From assembly GCF_008831545.1 (NCBI RefSeq), contig NZ_CP044523.1:3224001-3288000 (forward strand): a stretch of DNA of 64,000 nt, given 5' to 3'. The notes under the pieces are model-generated. The model saw only the letters and a program-made list of their open reading frames with translations. It had not been told where the DNA came from and did no database searches. Shown here piece by piece: positions 54,170-62,749 of this stretch. The stretch comes from Halorussus halophilus (GTDB taxonomy: Archaea; Halobacteriota; Halobacteria; Halobacteriales; Haladaptataceae). The translations under genes were made by a program, and so were the position numbers. Within the stretch, counting starts at the first letter, position 1. Each line of letters opens with the position of its first letter.

Positions 54170-55125
54170 CAGAACTCGTCGATGTCCGTGCCGACCGAAC
54201 AGACGTACTCGCCGGTCGCCACCTGCGGGAGACGGCGCGAGCGCCAGAAGATGCCGCTCCCGTCGGCAGTCACTTCGGCTTTGAGTCGGCCGAACGGGTC
54301 GGTCACTTCGAACAGCACGTCGCCCGCGTGTACTTTCTCGCCCAGTTCCTTCTCGAAGCGGACGATGCCGCCGTTCGGCGACCCGTAGCGGTCGAAGCCC
54401 TTCGCGCGAGTCTGGGGGTCGAGGGAAACGTCGCCGTCCAAGAAGCCGTAGTAGCGCAGGACGTTGAACACGCCTTCGACGCCGTACTCGATGCTCTCTT
54501 CGTCCCAGCCGATGCAACCGCCGAGTTCTGGGTCGATGGTCGGGATGCCCTCGTCCGGGGCGGCGCGAGCGAGTTGGCCGTCCGGTCCCTTCTGGTCCAA
54601 GACGTTGCCACAGCCGAACACCTTCGCCAGTTCGAGACACTCGTCGTGCATACGGTGACGACGGCCACAGCGAACTCGCACCTCGTTGATCATCTTGCTC
54701 GTCGAGCCTTGGTGAAGGTCGAGGATGTAATCCGCGCGTGTGGCCGCTTCGAACGTCGCCGCGGCGATGCGCTCGCTGGAGGTGCCCGACTCGTTGCCGG
54801 GGTAGGCGCGATTCATCTTCGTGTCGTCGATGGGGTTGCGATGCTCCGCGACTTGGAACGCGTGGTAGTTGACGATGCCGACGACCAGCACGGTGCCTGA
54901 GAGTTCCTCCGGCGCGATTTGGGGGACGGCGCGCTGGACGACGCCGAGACCGTTCAGTTCGTCGCCGTCGCTGACGGCCTGTACGTAGAGCGTCGGGCCG
55001 TCTTCCGCGCCGTTGATGACTGCGACGGGGAGTCCGAATTCGCTCCCGTCGCGGGTTTGGCCGACCTGCAACCGCCCGGTATCGAGTTCTCCGGGGGCCG
55101 CACTCGCCGTTCCGAGCGTCTTCAT
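54169..55125 (-). CDS. Succinylglutamate desuccinylase/aspartoacylase family protein
   Basis: 318 residues. Zinc-carboxypeptidase-like fold of the AstE/AspA family: EHRNPIDDTKMNRAYPG, DYILDLHQGS (zinc His), and a later TIDPELGG. The C-terminal barrel-like part (GEKVHAGDVLFEVTDPFG) resembles the lid domain of the family. The substrate is probably an N-acyl amino acid. First gene of the minus-strand operon. Confidence 0.87.
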   Translation of the reverse strand: MKTLGTASAAPGELDTGRLQVGQTRDGSEFGLPVAVINGAEDGPTLYVQAVSDGDELNGLGVVQRAVPQIAPEELSGTVLVVGIVNYHAFQVAEHRNPIDDTKMNRAYPGNESGTSSERIAAATFEAATRADYILDLHQGSTSKMINEVRVRCGRRHRMHDECLELAKVFGCGNVLDQKGPDGQLARAAPDEGIPTIDPELGGCIGWDEESIEYGVEGVFNVLRYYGFLDGDVSLDPQTRAKGFDRYGSPNGGIVRFEKELGEKVHAGDVLFEVTDPFGRLKAEVTADGSGIFWRSRRLPQVATGEYVCSVGTDIDEF

Positions 55126-55216
55126 TACCTATACGGGGTTGCCACACGTCCTTTAGCGATTCGGTATGCGAGAGTGGTCAGCGAGATGGTTTCTCGCCGT
55201 TCGCACGAAAGCGACC

Positions 55217-55315
55217 TCAATCATCCAGGAGACCCATCTTGAGCGCCCGCTCGGCGACGTTACCACCGTGGTCGGCGGTTCGCCCGACCGCTTCGACCAG
55301 GAGCTCTGGCCGACC
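55217..55315 (-). pseudogene. Short C-terminal remnant resembling PhoU
   Basis: The minus strand encodes GRPELLVEAVGRTADHGG then NVAERALKMGLLDD and stop. The E-x-V-G-R-T-A-D-H-x2-N-V-A-E pattern matches the conserved last helix of PhoU-type proteins. No matching frame continues upstream, so only about 32 residues survive in a 484-bp gap (55126-55609) that otherwise shows no gene. The similarity is by eye and short. Confidence 0.35.
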
Positions 55316-55609
55316 TTCGAGCGGAACTCGACACTCTCCGGGCGTGGACAGACCGGGAGGACGCCAACACAAAAGACCAAGCAGAGAGCATCGAGAGTCA
55401 CCTCGACGACCGCACGACTGGCGACGGCGGAAGAGCGACTCGACAGATTCGCACGCGAACGACGCGGGAGAGCGTGCCGTCAGGAAGCACTGTGTCGAAA
55501 GTAGACATGCGACGAGAAACAGTGTCTTCAGCATCCTGAGGGAGGAATCAGAGCCGATTCGGGTACGCTATCCCACAGAATTTTACCGGCGTTCTTCGAA
55601 ACTTCGACC

Positions 55610-56896
55610 ATGGGGACCGACGGAGAGCGAGCGGACCCGTTCGCGGCGTTCCGGCAGTTCTTCGCGCTCGAACGCGACGTGCTCGTCCTCTCGGTGGCGA
55701 TGTTCGCGTTCAGCCTCGGCTTCCAGATGACCGGCCGGTACATGCCCCAGTACCTGAGCTTCCTCGGGGCGAGTAGCGTCGTCATCGGACTGTACGGGAG
55801 CGTCGGCAACCTCATCGGCGCAGTGTATCCGTATCCGGGCGGCGCGCTTTCCGACCGCATCGGCTCTCGCTCGGCGCTGACGTTCTTCGGGTCCGCCTCG
55901 ACGCTCGGGTTCGCGCTCTGGTTCTTCGCTCCGGAACTCGGCCTCGTTGGAGTCCCGACGTGGGCGTGGATTTTCGTCGGTCTCTTTCTCGCCCAAGCGT
56001 GGAAGTCGTTCGGACTGGGTGCGACGTTCGCCATCGTCAAGCAGAGCGTCCCGCCGAGCGAACTCGCGACCGGGTTCGCCAGCACCGAGACGTTCCGCCG
56101 GACGGCGTTCCTGCTCGGGCCGCTGCTCGCCGCCGCACTCATCGCGGCCTACCAGTTCGAACTCGGGTTTCGATACGTCCTTGCTGTCGCGGCAGGCTTC
56201 GGTTTGCTTGCCACCGTCGTCCAGCACGTCCTCTACGATGCCAGCGAAGACACCTTCGGCAAGTCGTTCGCGGGCGTCTCGCAGGTCCTCTCGGACCTCC
56301 GCGGGATGCCGAGTCCGTTGAAACCCCTGCTCGTCGCCGACACGCTCATCCGCTTCGCTAACGGGATGGCCTACGTCTTCTTCGTCATCGTCGTCACGGA
56401 GTTCCTGCAAGTCGATGTGACGCTCCCCGTCGTCGGTTATCTCGGCCCGGAAGCACTCTTCGGCGTCCTGCTCGCGGTGGAGATGGCCGTCGCGCTACTG
56501 GTGATGGTCCCCGTCTCGAAATTGGCTGGACGCGTCGGTCTCAAACCGGTCGTCGGTCTCGGGTTCGTCGTGTACGCTATCTTCCCGGCATTACTCATCT
56601 CCGCGCCCGCGGACCCACTCGTCGTCGGCGTCCTCTTCGCGTTCTCGGGGCTTCGATTCGCGGGACTGCCCGCACACAAGGCGCTCATCGTCGGTCCTGC
56701 GGAGAAAGACGCTGGCGGGCGCGTCGTCGGGTCGTACTACCTCGCGCGCAACGCCATCACGATTCCCAGTGCCGCGCTCGGCGGGTGGATATACAGTTCG
56801 TCGCCGACGCTGTCGTTCTGGCTGGCGACCGCAATCGGCCTCGTCGGCACGGGCTACTTCCTCGCGTTCGGCGAGGAGTTAGAAGCGTATCGGTAG
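55610..56896 (+). CDS. Major facilitator superfamily transporter
   Basis: 428 residues with 12 predicted helices. The loop between helices 2 and 3 has GGALSDRIGSRSAL, the MFS signature, and a related VSKLAGRVGLKP occurs in the second half. The substrate is unknown; there is no linked metabolic gene. Confidence 0.88.
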   Translation: MGTDGERADPFAAFRQFFALERDVLVLSVAMFAFSLGFQMTGRYMPQYLSFLGASSVVIGLYGSVGNLIGAVYPYPGGALSDRIGSRSALTFFGSASTLGFALWFFAPELGLVGVPTWAWIFVGLFLAQAWKSFGLGATFAIVKQSVPPSELATGFASTETFRRTAFLLGPLLAAALIAAYQFELGFRYVLAVAAGFGLLATVVQHVLYDASEDTFGKSFAGVSQVLSDLRGMPSPLKPLLVADTLIRFANGMAYVFFVIVVTEFLQVDVTLPVVGYLGPEALFGVLLAVEMAVALLVMVPVSKLAGRVGLKPVVGLGFVVYAIFPALLISAPADPLVVGVLFAFSGLRFAGLPAHKALIVGPAEKDAGGRVVGSYYLARNAITIPSAALGGWIYSSSPTLSFWLATAIGLVGTGYFLAFGEELEAYR

Positions 56897-56910
56897 ATTT
56901 CGTCTGTTCC

Positions 56911-57063
56911 TCAGTCGCTCCGTGAGGTCGGTGCGTCCGTCTCGAATTGCTGGTGACGTGGCGTCGCTTCCGTCGAGACGCGCTTTCGTTCGCTCCCTGA
57001 GTACAGCAGCGCCCAGATGACGAACAGACAGCCCAACCACGCCGCCAGCAGGAAGACCATCAT
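56911..57063 (-). CDS. Small single-helix membrane protein, 50 residues
   Basis: From ATG 57063 (MMVFLLAAWLGCLFVIWALL) one membrane helix at the N-terminus, then a polar tail SGSERKRVSTEATPRHQ ending RSD. It converges on the MFS gene with 14 bp between. Function unknown; the longer open frame upstream is not used because its composition is poor. Confidence 0.5.
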   Translation of the reverse strand: MMVFLLAAWLGCLFVIWALLYSGSERKRVSTEATPRHQQFETDAPTSRSD

Positions 57064-57154
57064 AGAACAGTCTTCTCGGAGAGCGGCCTTTGTTATGAAG
57101 CAGTTAAGCGAGTTCTCGGCGTGCGTGAAACGGTCTCGAACACTAGCACCCAGG

Positions 57155-57859
57155 TTAGTTTCCACTCGTTCGATACCCCTCGATGAAGCGCCGAACGGCG
57201 AGCACACCGAGCGCGGAGACGAGGCCGACGACCACGAGAGTGATTAGGAAGACGACCACGCCGAAGACGACTGCGAACGTCCGGGAGTCGAAGCCGAACT
57301 GCGTCTCGAAGCCGTAGAACGTCGCCGCAGTGAGCGAGGCGGCGAGTCCGACCAGCCACCAGACGTAGCGGCGGGGCGTCGAGTCGGCGTCGTTCGACTC
57401 GCCACTCGTGGTTCGAAAGCCGTCTTCGAACCGACGAACGACGAGGTAGCTTCCCGCCGCGAAACCACCGACGATGAGCGTCCCGAAGAACAGGTACACC
57501 GCGACGCCGACTGCGGGGAGGAGCGAATCGACCGCCGACGGCCAGAGCGCCGCGACGACGAGCAGTTCCACGCCGACGATTGGGACGACGTATCGCCAGA
57601 AGGAGACGCCGTCGTCCCCCGCTTCGTCGCCGACGACGTTCCGGTAGCCGTCCTCGAACGCCGCCGGGATGCGACCAGCCAGTCGGAGGAAATAGTACAG
57701 CATGGCGAGTTGGATAAGGCCACCCAGTACGGTGAAGAGGAGCGCGGCGACGGAGTCCACGCCGCCCAGAAGCGGAGGGGAGAGAGAAAGCATACCCGTG
57801 AGTAGTTTGTCAGTGAGAATGAGTTTTGTGGTGGAGTCAGTAGTTCCGAGTAGAAGCAA
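57155..57859 (-). CDS. Haloarchaeal multi-pass membrane protein of unknown function
   Basis: Up to 234 residues; an ATG at 57793 (MLSLSPPLLGG) gives 212 and may be the true start. Six hydrophobic segments form two or three similar halves, each ending in a short conserved tail: FEDGYRNVVG, FEDGFRTTSG and FIEGYRTSGN. This internal repeat (helix pair plus FEDGYR) suggests duplication. No transport motif is seen. It is divergent from the MFS gene at 57916. Confidence 0.75.
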   Translation of the reverse strand: MLLLGTTDSTTKLILTDKLLTGMLSLSPPLLGGVDSVAALLFTVLGGLIQLAMLYYFLRLAGRIPAAFEDGYRNVVGDEAGDDGVSFWRYVVPIVGVELLVVAALWPSAVDSLLPAVGVAVYLFFGTLIVGGFAAGSYLVVRRFEDGFRTTSGESNDADSTPRRYVWWLVGLAASLTAATFYGFETQFGFDSRTFAVVFGVVVFLITLVVVGLVSALGVLAVRRFIEGYRTSGN

Positions 57860-57915
57860 TCGAACACGGGTTTTCCAATCTATTTAGCGCGAGCGCGAAA
57901 AGGTCCGACGACACC

Positions 57916-59160
57916 ATGCGCGACGTTCTCGCCGACTACCGTGGGTTCGACCGCCCGGTTTACGTCGTCGCGGCCGCCCGATTCTTGAACGTCCTCGGGT
58001 CGGGACTGGTCTACCCCTTCGCCACGCTCTACTTCTACGGCGTCGTCGGCATCCCGTTCACGCTCGTCGGCACCGGCCTGCTGGCCAACAGCGTCGCGAC
58101 TGCCGTGGGCACAGTCGTCGGTGGCTCGCTGGCCGACACCTACGGTCGCAAGCCAGTGATGGTAGCGAGCATGGCACTCTCCGCGCCGACGCTGGCGGCC
58201 TACGCGCTCGTCGGCGACGCGGCGAGTTTCATCGCGGTCGCCAGCGCGGCTGGATTCGCCGCCGGACTGTTCGCACCCGCGAGTCAGGCGATGGTGGCCG
58301 ACCTGACAGCCGACGCGGAGCGCGACCGGGCGTACGGCCTGCTGAAAGTCGCCAGCAACGCGGGGTTCGGAAGCGGGTTCGTGGTCGGTGGACTGCTCTA
58401 CGGCGTGGCCCACGTCGCGGTGTTCGTCGCCGACGGTGCGACGAGCGCAGTCGTCGCGGTTCTGCTCGCTGGCGCGCTTCCGAGCGTCGGCGCGAGCGGG
58501 AGCGACGTTGGCCAGAGCAAATCGTTCACAGCGACCGTCCGAAATTGGACGCGCACGGTCACGCAACCGACGATTCTCGCGCTGGCCGTCCTGAACGTCG
58601 GGTTCGCCATCGCCTACGCGCAGATGCAGAGTACAGTCCCCGTCTTCGCCGAGCAGGCGTTCGGTCTGACCAGCGAGCAGTTGGGGACGCTGTACGTCCT
58701 CAACCCGCTCGTCATCGTCCTGTTTCAGCTTCCAGCGGTCTCGTGGGTCCAGTCGTGGCGACGGACGCGCGGGTTGGCGCTGTCGGCTTGCTCCTGGGCG
58801 GCGAGTTTCGTGGCTATCGTGCTGGCCCACGGCGCGCCGTGGTTGCTCGGGGTGGGACTCGTCGGCGCGTTCCTCGTCCTACGGACCGTGGGCGAAATCT
58901 TCCACGCGCCGCTGATTACGGCGCTCGCCAGCGACGTGGGGCGCGTCGAGGAGCGCGGCTCCCAACTGTCGGTGCTGGAAGTCGCCAAGCGACTCGGCTT
59001 CGGCATCGGACCGGTTCTCGGGGGACTGTTCTTCGACTACGGGGCCGAGGCGTTGTTGTGGCCCGCGCTGGTTGGACTTTCGCTACTACTTGGCGTGGCG
59101 TCGCTCGCGCTGGAGACGCGGGTGTCGCCGAGCGCGAACGGGCGAGCGACCGTAGAGTGA
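57916..59160 (+). CDS. Major facilitator superfamily transporter
   Basis: 414 residues, 12 predicted helices, with the MFS loop GGSLADTYGRKPVM between helices 2 and 3 and GLFAPASQAMVADL. It resembles drug-exporter type carriers, but the substrate is not determined. Confidence 0.88.
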   Translation: MRDVLADYRGFDRPVYVVAAARFLNVLGSGLVYPFATLYFYGVVGIPFTLVGTGLLANSVATAVGTVVGGSLADTYGRKPVMVASMALSAPTLAAYALVGDAASFIAVASAAGFAAGLFAPASQAMVADLTADAERDRAYGLLKVASNAGFGSGFVVGGLLYGVAHVAVFVADGATSAVVAVLLAGALPSVGASGSDVGQSKSFTATVRNWTRTVTQPTILALAVLNVGFAIAYAQMQSTVPVFAEQAFGLTSEQLGTLYVLNPLVIVLFQLPAVSWVQSWRRTRGLALSACSWAASFVAIVLAHGAPWLLGVGLVGAFLVLRTVGEIFHAPLITALASDVGRVEERGSQLSVLEVAKRLGFGIGPVLGGLFFDYGAEALLWPALVGLSLLLGVASLALETRVSPSANGRATVE

Positions 59161-59214
59161 GCGTCCTCGTTCGACACCGACGAGCATTTTATCGAACCGG
59201 CCCAACTCCCGAAC

Positions 59215-59481
59215 GTGTCACAGAACGTCCCCGAGCGCCCCCGCACCAACTTCGCGGCGGCGCTGAACGTCCGCCAGAACGCGATTCGCGGGTTCACCTT
59301 CGCGGTCTTGTTCACCATCGCGGTACTGGCGCTGTTCGTCTTCCTACCGGGGACGACACGCCCGACGCCGTACTACGTCGGCCTCGGGTTCGTACTCGCT
59401 TCGTCGCTCGGCGCGCTGGCGACGACAGTCTTGACCCTGGTTTCTGCGTATCGGCTGGCCCAAGAGGAAGAAGTCACTTAA
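59215..59481 (+). CDS. Small two-helix membrane protein
   Basis: 88 residues from a GTG at 59215. A basic N-terminus (NVRQNAIRG) leads to two membrane helices (FTFAVLFTIAVLALFVFL and YVGLGFVLASSLGALATTVL) separated by a short loop. The stop overlaps the convergent 59478 gene by 4 bp. Function unknown; conserved size in haloarchaea is likely. Confidence 0.7.
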   Translation: MSQNVPERPRTNFAAALNVRQNAIRGFTFAVLFTIAVLALFVFLPGTTRPTPYYVGLGFVLASSLGALATTVLTLVSAYRLAQEEEVT

Positions 59482-60731
59482 TCCGGAAACTCCGCTTCTT
59501 CGGGGTCTTCGCCGGTCAACTCCACCAGTCGCTCGGCACCCGAGCGAGTCCCCTTGGCGAGGAACACGTCGCCAGCGTGGAGTTCGGTCTCGGGGCCGGG
59601 TTGGATGACCCACTCGCGGTCCGCTCTGGCGGGCCTCCTCTCTCTGGTCTCGTCCTTCGACCGCCGAACCGCGAGGACGCGCATACCCGTCTCAGTTTTC
59701 ACTGCTCTGTCGCCGAGGGTCACGCCGTCGAACTCGCTTCCGGGAGCCACGGTGAGGCGAACGATGACTTCGTCGCTCTCTTCGACTGCCTGCTCGACCA
59801 CGGGATGGGTGCCGAGACCACGGAGGACGCCTTCGCTGATTTCGACCGCCGCGTCGCTGATGACCTCGGTGCTGTTGGCGAGGTGAACCAGACCCCGTAA
59901 GCTCACTGGGTCGTCCACTCGACTCGCGGCTTGTAGCGTCCACGCCTCGAAGCGCGACTTGAGCGCGTCCACTTCGGCTTCGAGTTCCACGACTTCCTCG
60001 GCGACATCCTCGCTGTCGAAGAGGACGCTCCCGTACGCCAAATCGACCGCGAGTTCGCTCACGTCTTTCATCAGGACGATAGAATCGACGGCGCGTTCGA
60101 GGTCGCCGACGTTCGACTCTGGGGCGTCCGGTGGTTCGTACGAGTCACCGGTAGCGCGCTCGTACACGTCGGCGACTCCCTCCTCCGGGCCGCGCAGGAG
60201 TACTGTGTCGCTGGGTTCGATGCGAGTGTCTCGGTCCGGGTTCGTAATCCAGTCGTTCCCGCGGTGGATGGCGATGACGCGGACGCCGGTCTCGGTTTCG
60301 ATATTGATGTCGCCGAGTGTATGGTCGGCGAGCGCGGAGTCGGGGACGACTTCGGCGCGAACGAGCGTCTCGACTGCTTCGGGGAGCGCGGCCCGCATCG
60401 CGTCGGGCAGACCGATATCTTCGAGGACGACTTTGGCGATGTCGCCCGCGGCGTCGCTAATCTTCTCCGCCGCACCGACGACCCCCAAGACGGGGGCCAG
60501 TTGTTCGGCGTCTTCGGGGCTTCGGGCGGCCATCAGCAGGCTCATTCGGGCGCGCAACTGGAGCACGTCCATCCGAGCTTCGAGGTCCAGAACCTCGCGA
60601 GCGATGTCGTCGCTGCCGTTGAGAACGGCCGAGAACGACAGGTCGATGAGCAACTCGGCGGTGTCTTTCATCTCCGCCAGCACGGCTTTGACGCTGACGG
60701 GTTCGTACTCTACGTCCGCCGACGGTTCCAT
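59478..60731 (-). CDS. Duplicated PhoU plus TrkA-C domain protein
   Basis: 417 residues that are a tandem duplication of a ~200-residue unit. Each unit has a PhoU-like helical part (AVLAEMKDTAELLIDLSFSAVL; VLMKDVSELAVDLAYGSVLF) followed by a TrkA-C ligand-binding domain (TETGVRVIAIHRGNDWI; TETGMRVLAVRRSKDE) with LRGPEEG and AKGTRSG ends. Such domains gate potassium or divalent ion transport by binding a nucleotide. There is no channel or transporter gene adjacent, so the partner is elsewhere. Confidence 0.85.
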   Translation of the reverse strand: MEPSADVEYEPVSVKAVLAEMKDTAELLIDLSFSAVLNGSDDIAREVLDLEARMDVLQLRARMSLLMAARSPEDAEQLAPVLGVVGAAEKISDAAGDIAKVVLEDIGLPDAMRAALPEAVETLVRAEVVPDSALADHTLGDINIETETGVRVIAIHRGNDWITNPDRDTRIEPSDTVLLRGPEEGVADVYERATGDSYEPPDAPESNVGDLERAVDSIVLMKDVSELAVDLAYGSVLFDSEDVAEEVVELEAEVDALKSRFEAWTLQAASRVDDPVSLRGLVHLANSTEVISDAAVEISEGVLRGLGTHPVVEQAVEESDEVIVRLTVAPGSEFDGVTLGDRAVKTETGMRVLAVRRSKDETRERRPARADREWVIQPGPETELHAGDVFLAKGTRSGAERLVELTGEDPEEAEFPD

Positions 60732-60862
60732 AGTCGATTGTTGTGCGCCTCTCGATAAAAACGTTCGTAGGGGAAGGTAGTCGCTCGCTACGATAGACCA
60801 AGACCCGGCAGAACGAAAAGGAAAGATAATCCTTTTCCGGTGTTGCCGAGAAGTATCACGGT

Positions 60863-62002
60863 ATGTCAGACGAGGTCAAGAAAGGCCTAGAGGGTGTCGT
60901 CGTCGCAGAATCGGGACTGAGCTACATCAACGGCGACGAGGGCCGACTGGTCTATCGGGGCTACGAAATCGAGGACCTCGCCAACGAGGCGAGCTACGAA
61001 GAAGTGCTGTATCTGCTCTGGCACGGCGAACTTCCCACAGAAGACGAACTCGCGGAGTTTGCCGACTCGATGGCCGCCGAGCGCGAACTGGACGACGACG
61101 TACTCGACACGGTTCGCAAGCTCGCAGAAGCCGACGAAGAGCCGATGGCCGCGCTCCGCACGGCCATCTCGAACCTCTCGGCGTACGACCCGGACGACTC
61201 CTCTGGGGACCCGACCGACCGCGAAGTGAACCTCCGCAAGGGCCGACGCATCACCGCGAAGGTGCCTACCATCATCGCGGCGTTCAAGCGCATCCGCAAC
61301 GGGAACGACCCGGTGTCCCCGCGTGAAGACCTCAACCACGCCGAGAACTTCCTCTACATGCTTAACGACGAGGAACCGGACGAAGTGCTGGCCGAGACGT
61401 TCGACATGGCGCTCGTCCTCCACGCCGACCACGGCCTGAACGCCTCGACGTTCTCCGCGATGGTCACCTCTTCGACGCTCGCAGACCTCCACAGCGCGGT
61501 CACCTCCGCGACGGGGACGCTCGCCGGAAGCCTCCACGGCGGTGCGAACGCCAACGTCATGCGCATGCTCAAAGACGTGGACGACAGTGAGATGGACCCG
61601 CTGGACTGGGTCAAGAACGCACTGGACGAAGGCCGCCGCGTGGCTGGCTTCGGCCACCGCGTCTACAACGTCAAGGACCCGCGCGCGAAGATTCTCGGCG
61701 CGAAGTCCGAGGAACTCGGAGAGGCCGCTGGCGACACCAAGTGGTACGAGATGTCGGCGACCATCGAGCAGTACATGCAGGACGAGAAAGGTCTCGCGCC
61801 GAACGTGGACTTCTACTCGGCTTCGACCTACTACCAGATGGGCATCCCGATAGACCTCTACACCCCCATCTTCGCGCTGTCCCGTGTCGGCGGTTGGATT
61901 GGCCACGTGCTGGAGCAGTACGAGGACAACCGCCTGATTCGACCGCGTGCGAAGTACACTGGTGCGGACCATCAGGACTACACGCCGGTGGACGAGCGGT
62001 AG
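60863..62002 (+). CDS. citZ: Citrate synthase
   Basis: 379 residues. It condenses oxaloacetate and acetyl-CoA to citrate. Active-site segments are LHADHGLNAST (His), GSLHGGAN, FGHRVYNVKDPRA (His) and NVDFYSAS (Asp). It has an acidic insertion typical of halophiles (DDSSGDPTDREV). Upstream AAAAGG (60816-60821) and CCTTTT (60831-60836) form a small dyad near the promoter. Confidence 0.95.
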   Translation: MSDEVKKGLEGVVVAESGLSYINGDEGRLVYRGYEIEDLANEASYEEVLYLLWHGELPTEDELAEFADSMAAERELDDDVLDTVRKLAEADEEPMAALRTAISNLSAYDPDDSSGDPTDREVNLRKGRRITAKVPTIIAAFKRIRNGNDPVSPREDLNHAENFLYMLNDEEPDEVLAETFDMALVLHADHGLNASTFSAMVTSSTLADLHSAVTSATGTLAGSLHGGANANVMRMLKDVDDSEMDPLDWVKNALDEGRRVAGFGHRVYNVKDPRAKILGAKSEELGEAAGDTKWYEMSATIEQYMQDEKGLAPNVDFYSASTYYQMGIPIDLYTPIFALSRVGGWIGHVLEQYEDNRLIRPRAKYTGADHQDYTPVDER

Positions 62003-62021
62003 TCGAACCCCCTTCCGAAAT

Positions 62022-62699
62022 CTACTTTCTGCTGAGTTCTCCAGCGAACAGCGTCCACGGGTGGTCGTCTTCGGACTCCGCTTCGCTGGACTCGTCCTCG
62101 TCTTCTTCCAGCGTCTCCGGAACGCCCCAACTGTCCGTAATCTCGAAGCCAGCAGTCTCTAATTGCTCCCGCGTCTCGTCCGCGCCCGCAATTTCCCACT
62201 GCATCTCGACGCCGCTGTCGAGCCAGTCGGGGTTGTCGCCGACCCACTCGTTGGTGCCTTCACAGACGAGGACTCGGCCACCAGGGCGCAAAACGCGGGC
62301 GAATTCATCGATGACAGCCTGATGGTCGTCTATCGGCACGTGAATCAGCGACCAGTAGGCGACGACGGCGTCGAAGCTATCGTCTTCGAACGGCAGTTCC
62401 GTCATGTCGCTCTGGAGGAGGGCGGCGTCGGGGGCGTTCTCCGTCGCCAGTCGCAGTTGCTCGCTCGAGAAGTCGATGCCGACAGCAGTCGCGTCCTCGC
62501 TGAGTCGTCGCAGAATCGGCGTTCCCTGTCCACAGCCAGCGTCGAGAATGCTGTACGAGTCGCGCTCCGACTCAAGTTCAGCCAGCGAGTCGAGAAACTC
62601 CGCGAGTACATCCATCCCGACGCCGTTCTCGGACCGGTACGCGGCGTACGTCTCTGCTAGCTCGTCGTAGGACCGACGGACGGCGTCTTTCTCGACCAT
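62022..62699 (-). CDS. Class I SAM-dependent methyltransferase
   Basis: 225 residues. Motif I is SILDAGCGQGTPIL, followed by VGIDFSSEQL and the post-II region SFDAVVAYWSLIHVPID. This is the small-molecule type (Methyltransf_11-like). The substrate is unknown. The acidic tail (EDEDESSEAESEDD) precedes a final conserved-looking LFAGELSRK. It converges with citZ. Confidence 0.88.
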   Translation of the reverse strand: MVEKDAVRRSYDELAETYAAYRSENGVGMDVLAEFLDSLAELESERDSYSILDAGCGQGTPILRRLSEDATAVGIDFSSEQLRLATENAPDAALLQSDMTELPFEDDSFDAVVAYWSLIHVPIDDHQAVIDEFARVLRPGGRVLVCEGTNEWVGDNPDWLDSGVEMQWEIAGADETREQLETAGFEITDSWGVPETLEEDEDESSEAESEDDHPWTLFAGELSRK

Positions 62700-62749
62700 C
62701 GGTGGAAGGTATCGAACGGGGTTTGTTCAATCTTTGGCTGGTGTGCTAG

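Noticed and set aside
54170-55147. Extension of the threonine-synthase-like frame
   Set aside because: It runs in a shifted frame through the AstE-like gene and is Arg-rich.
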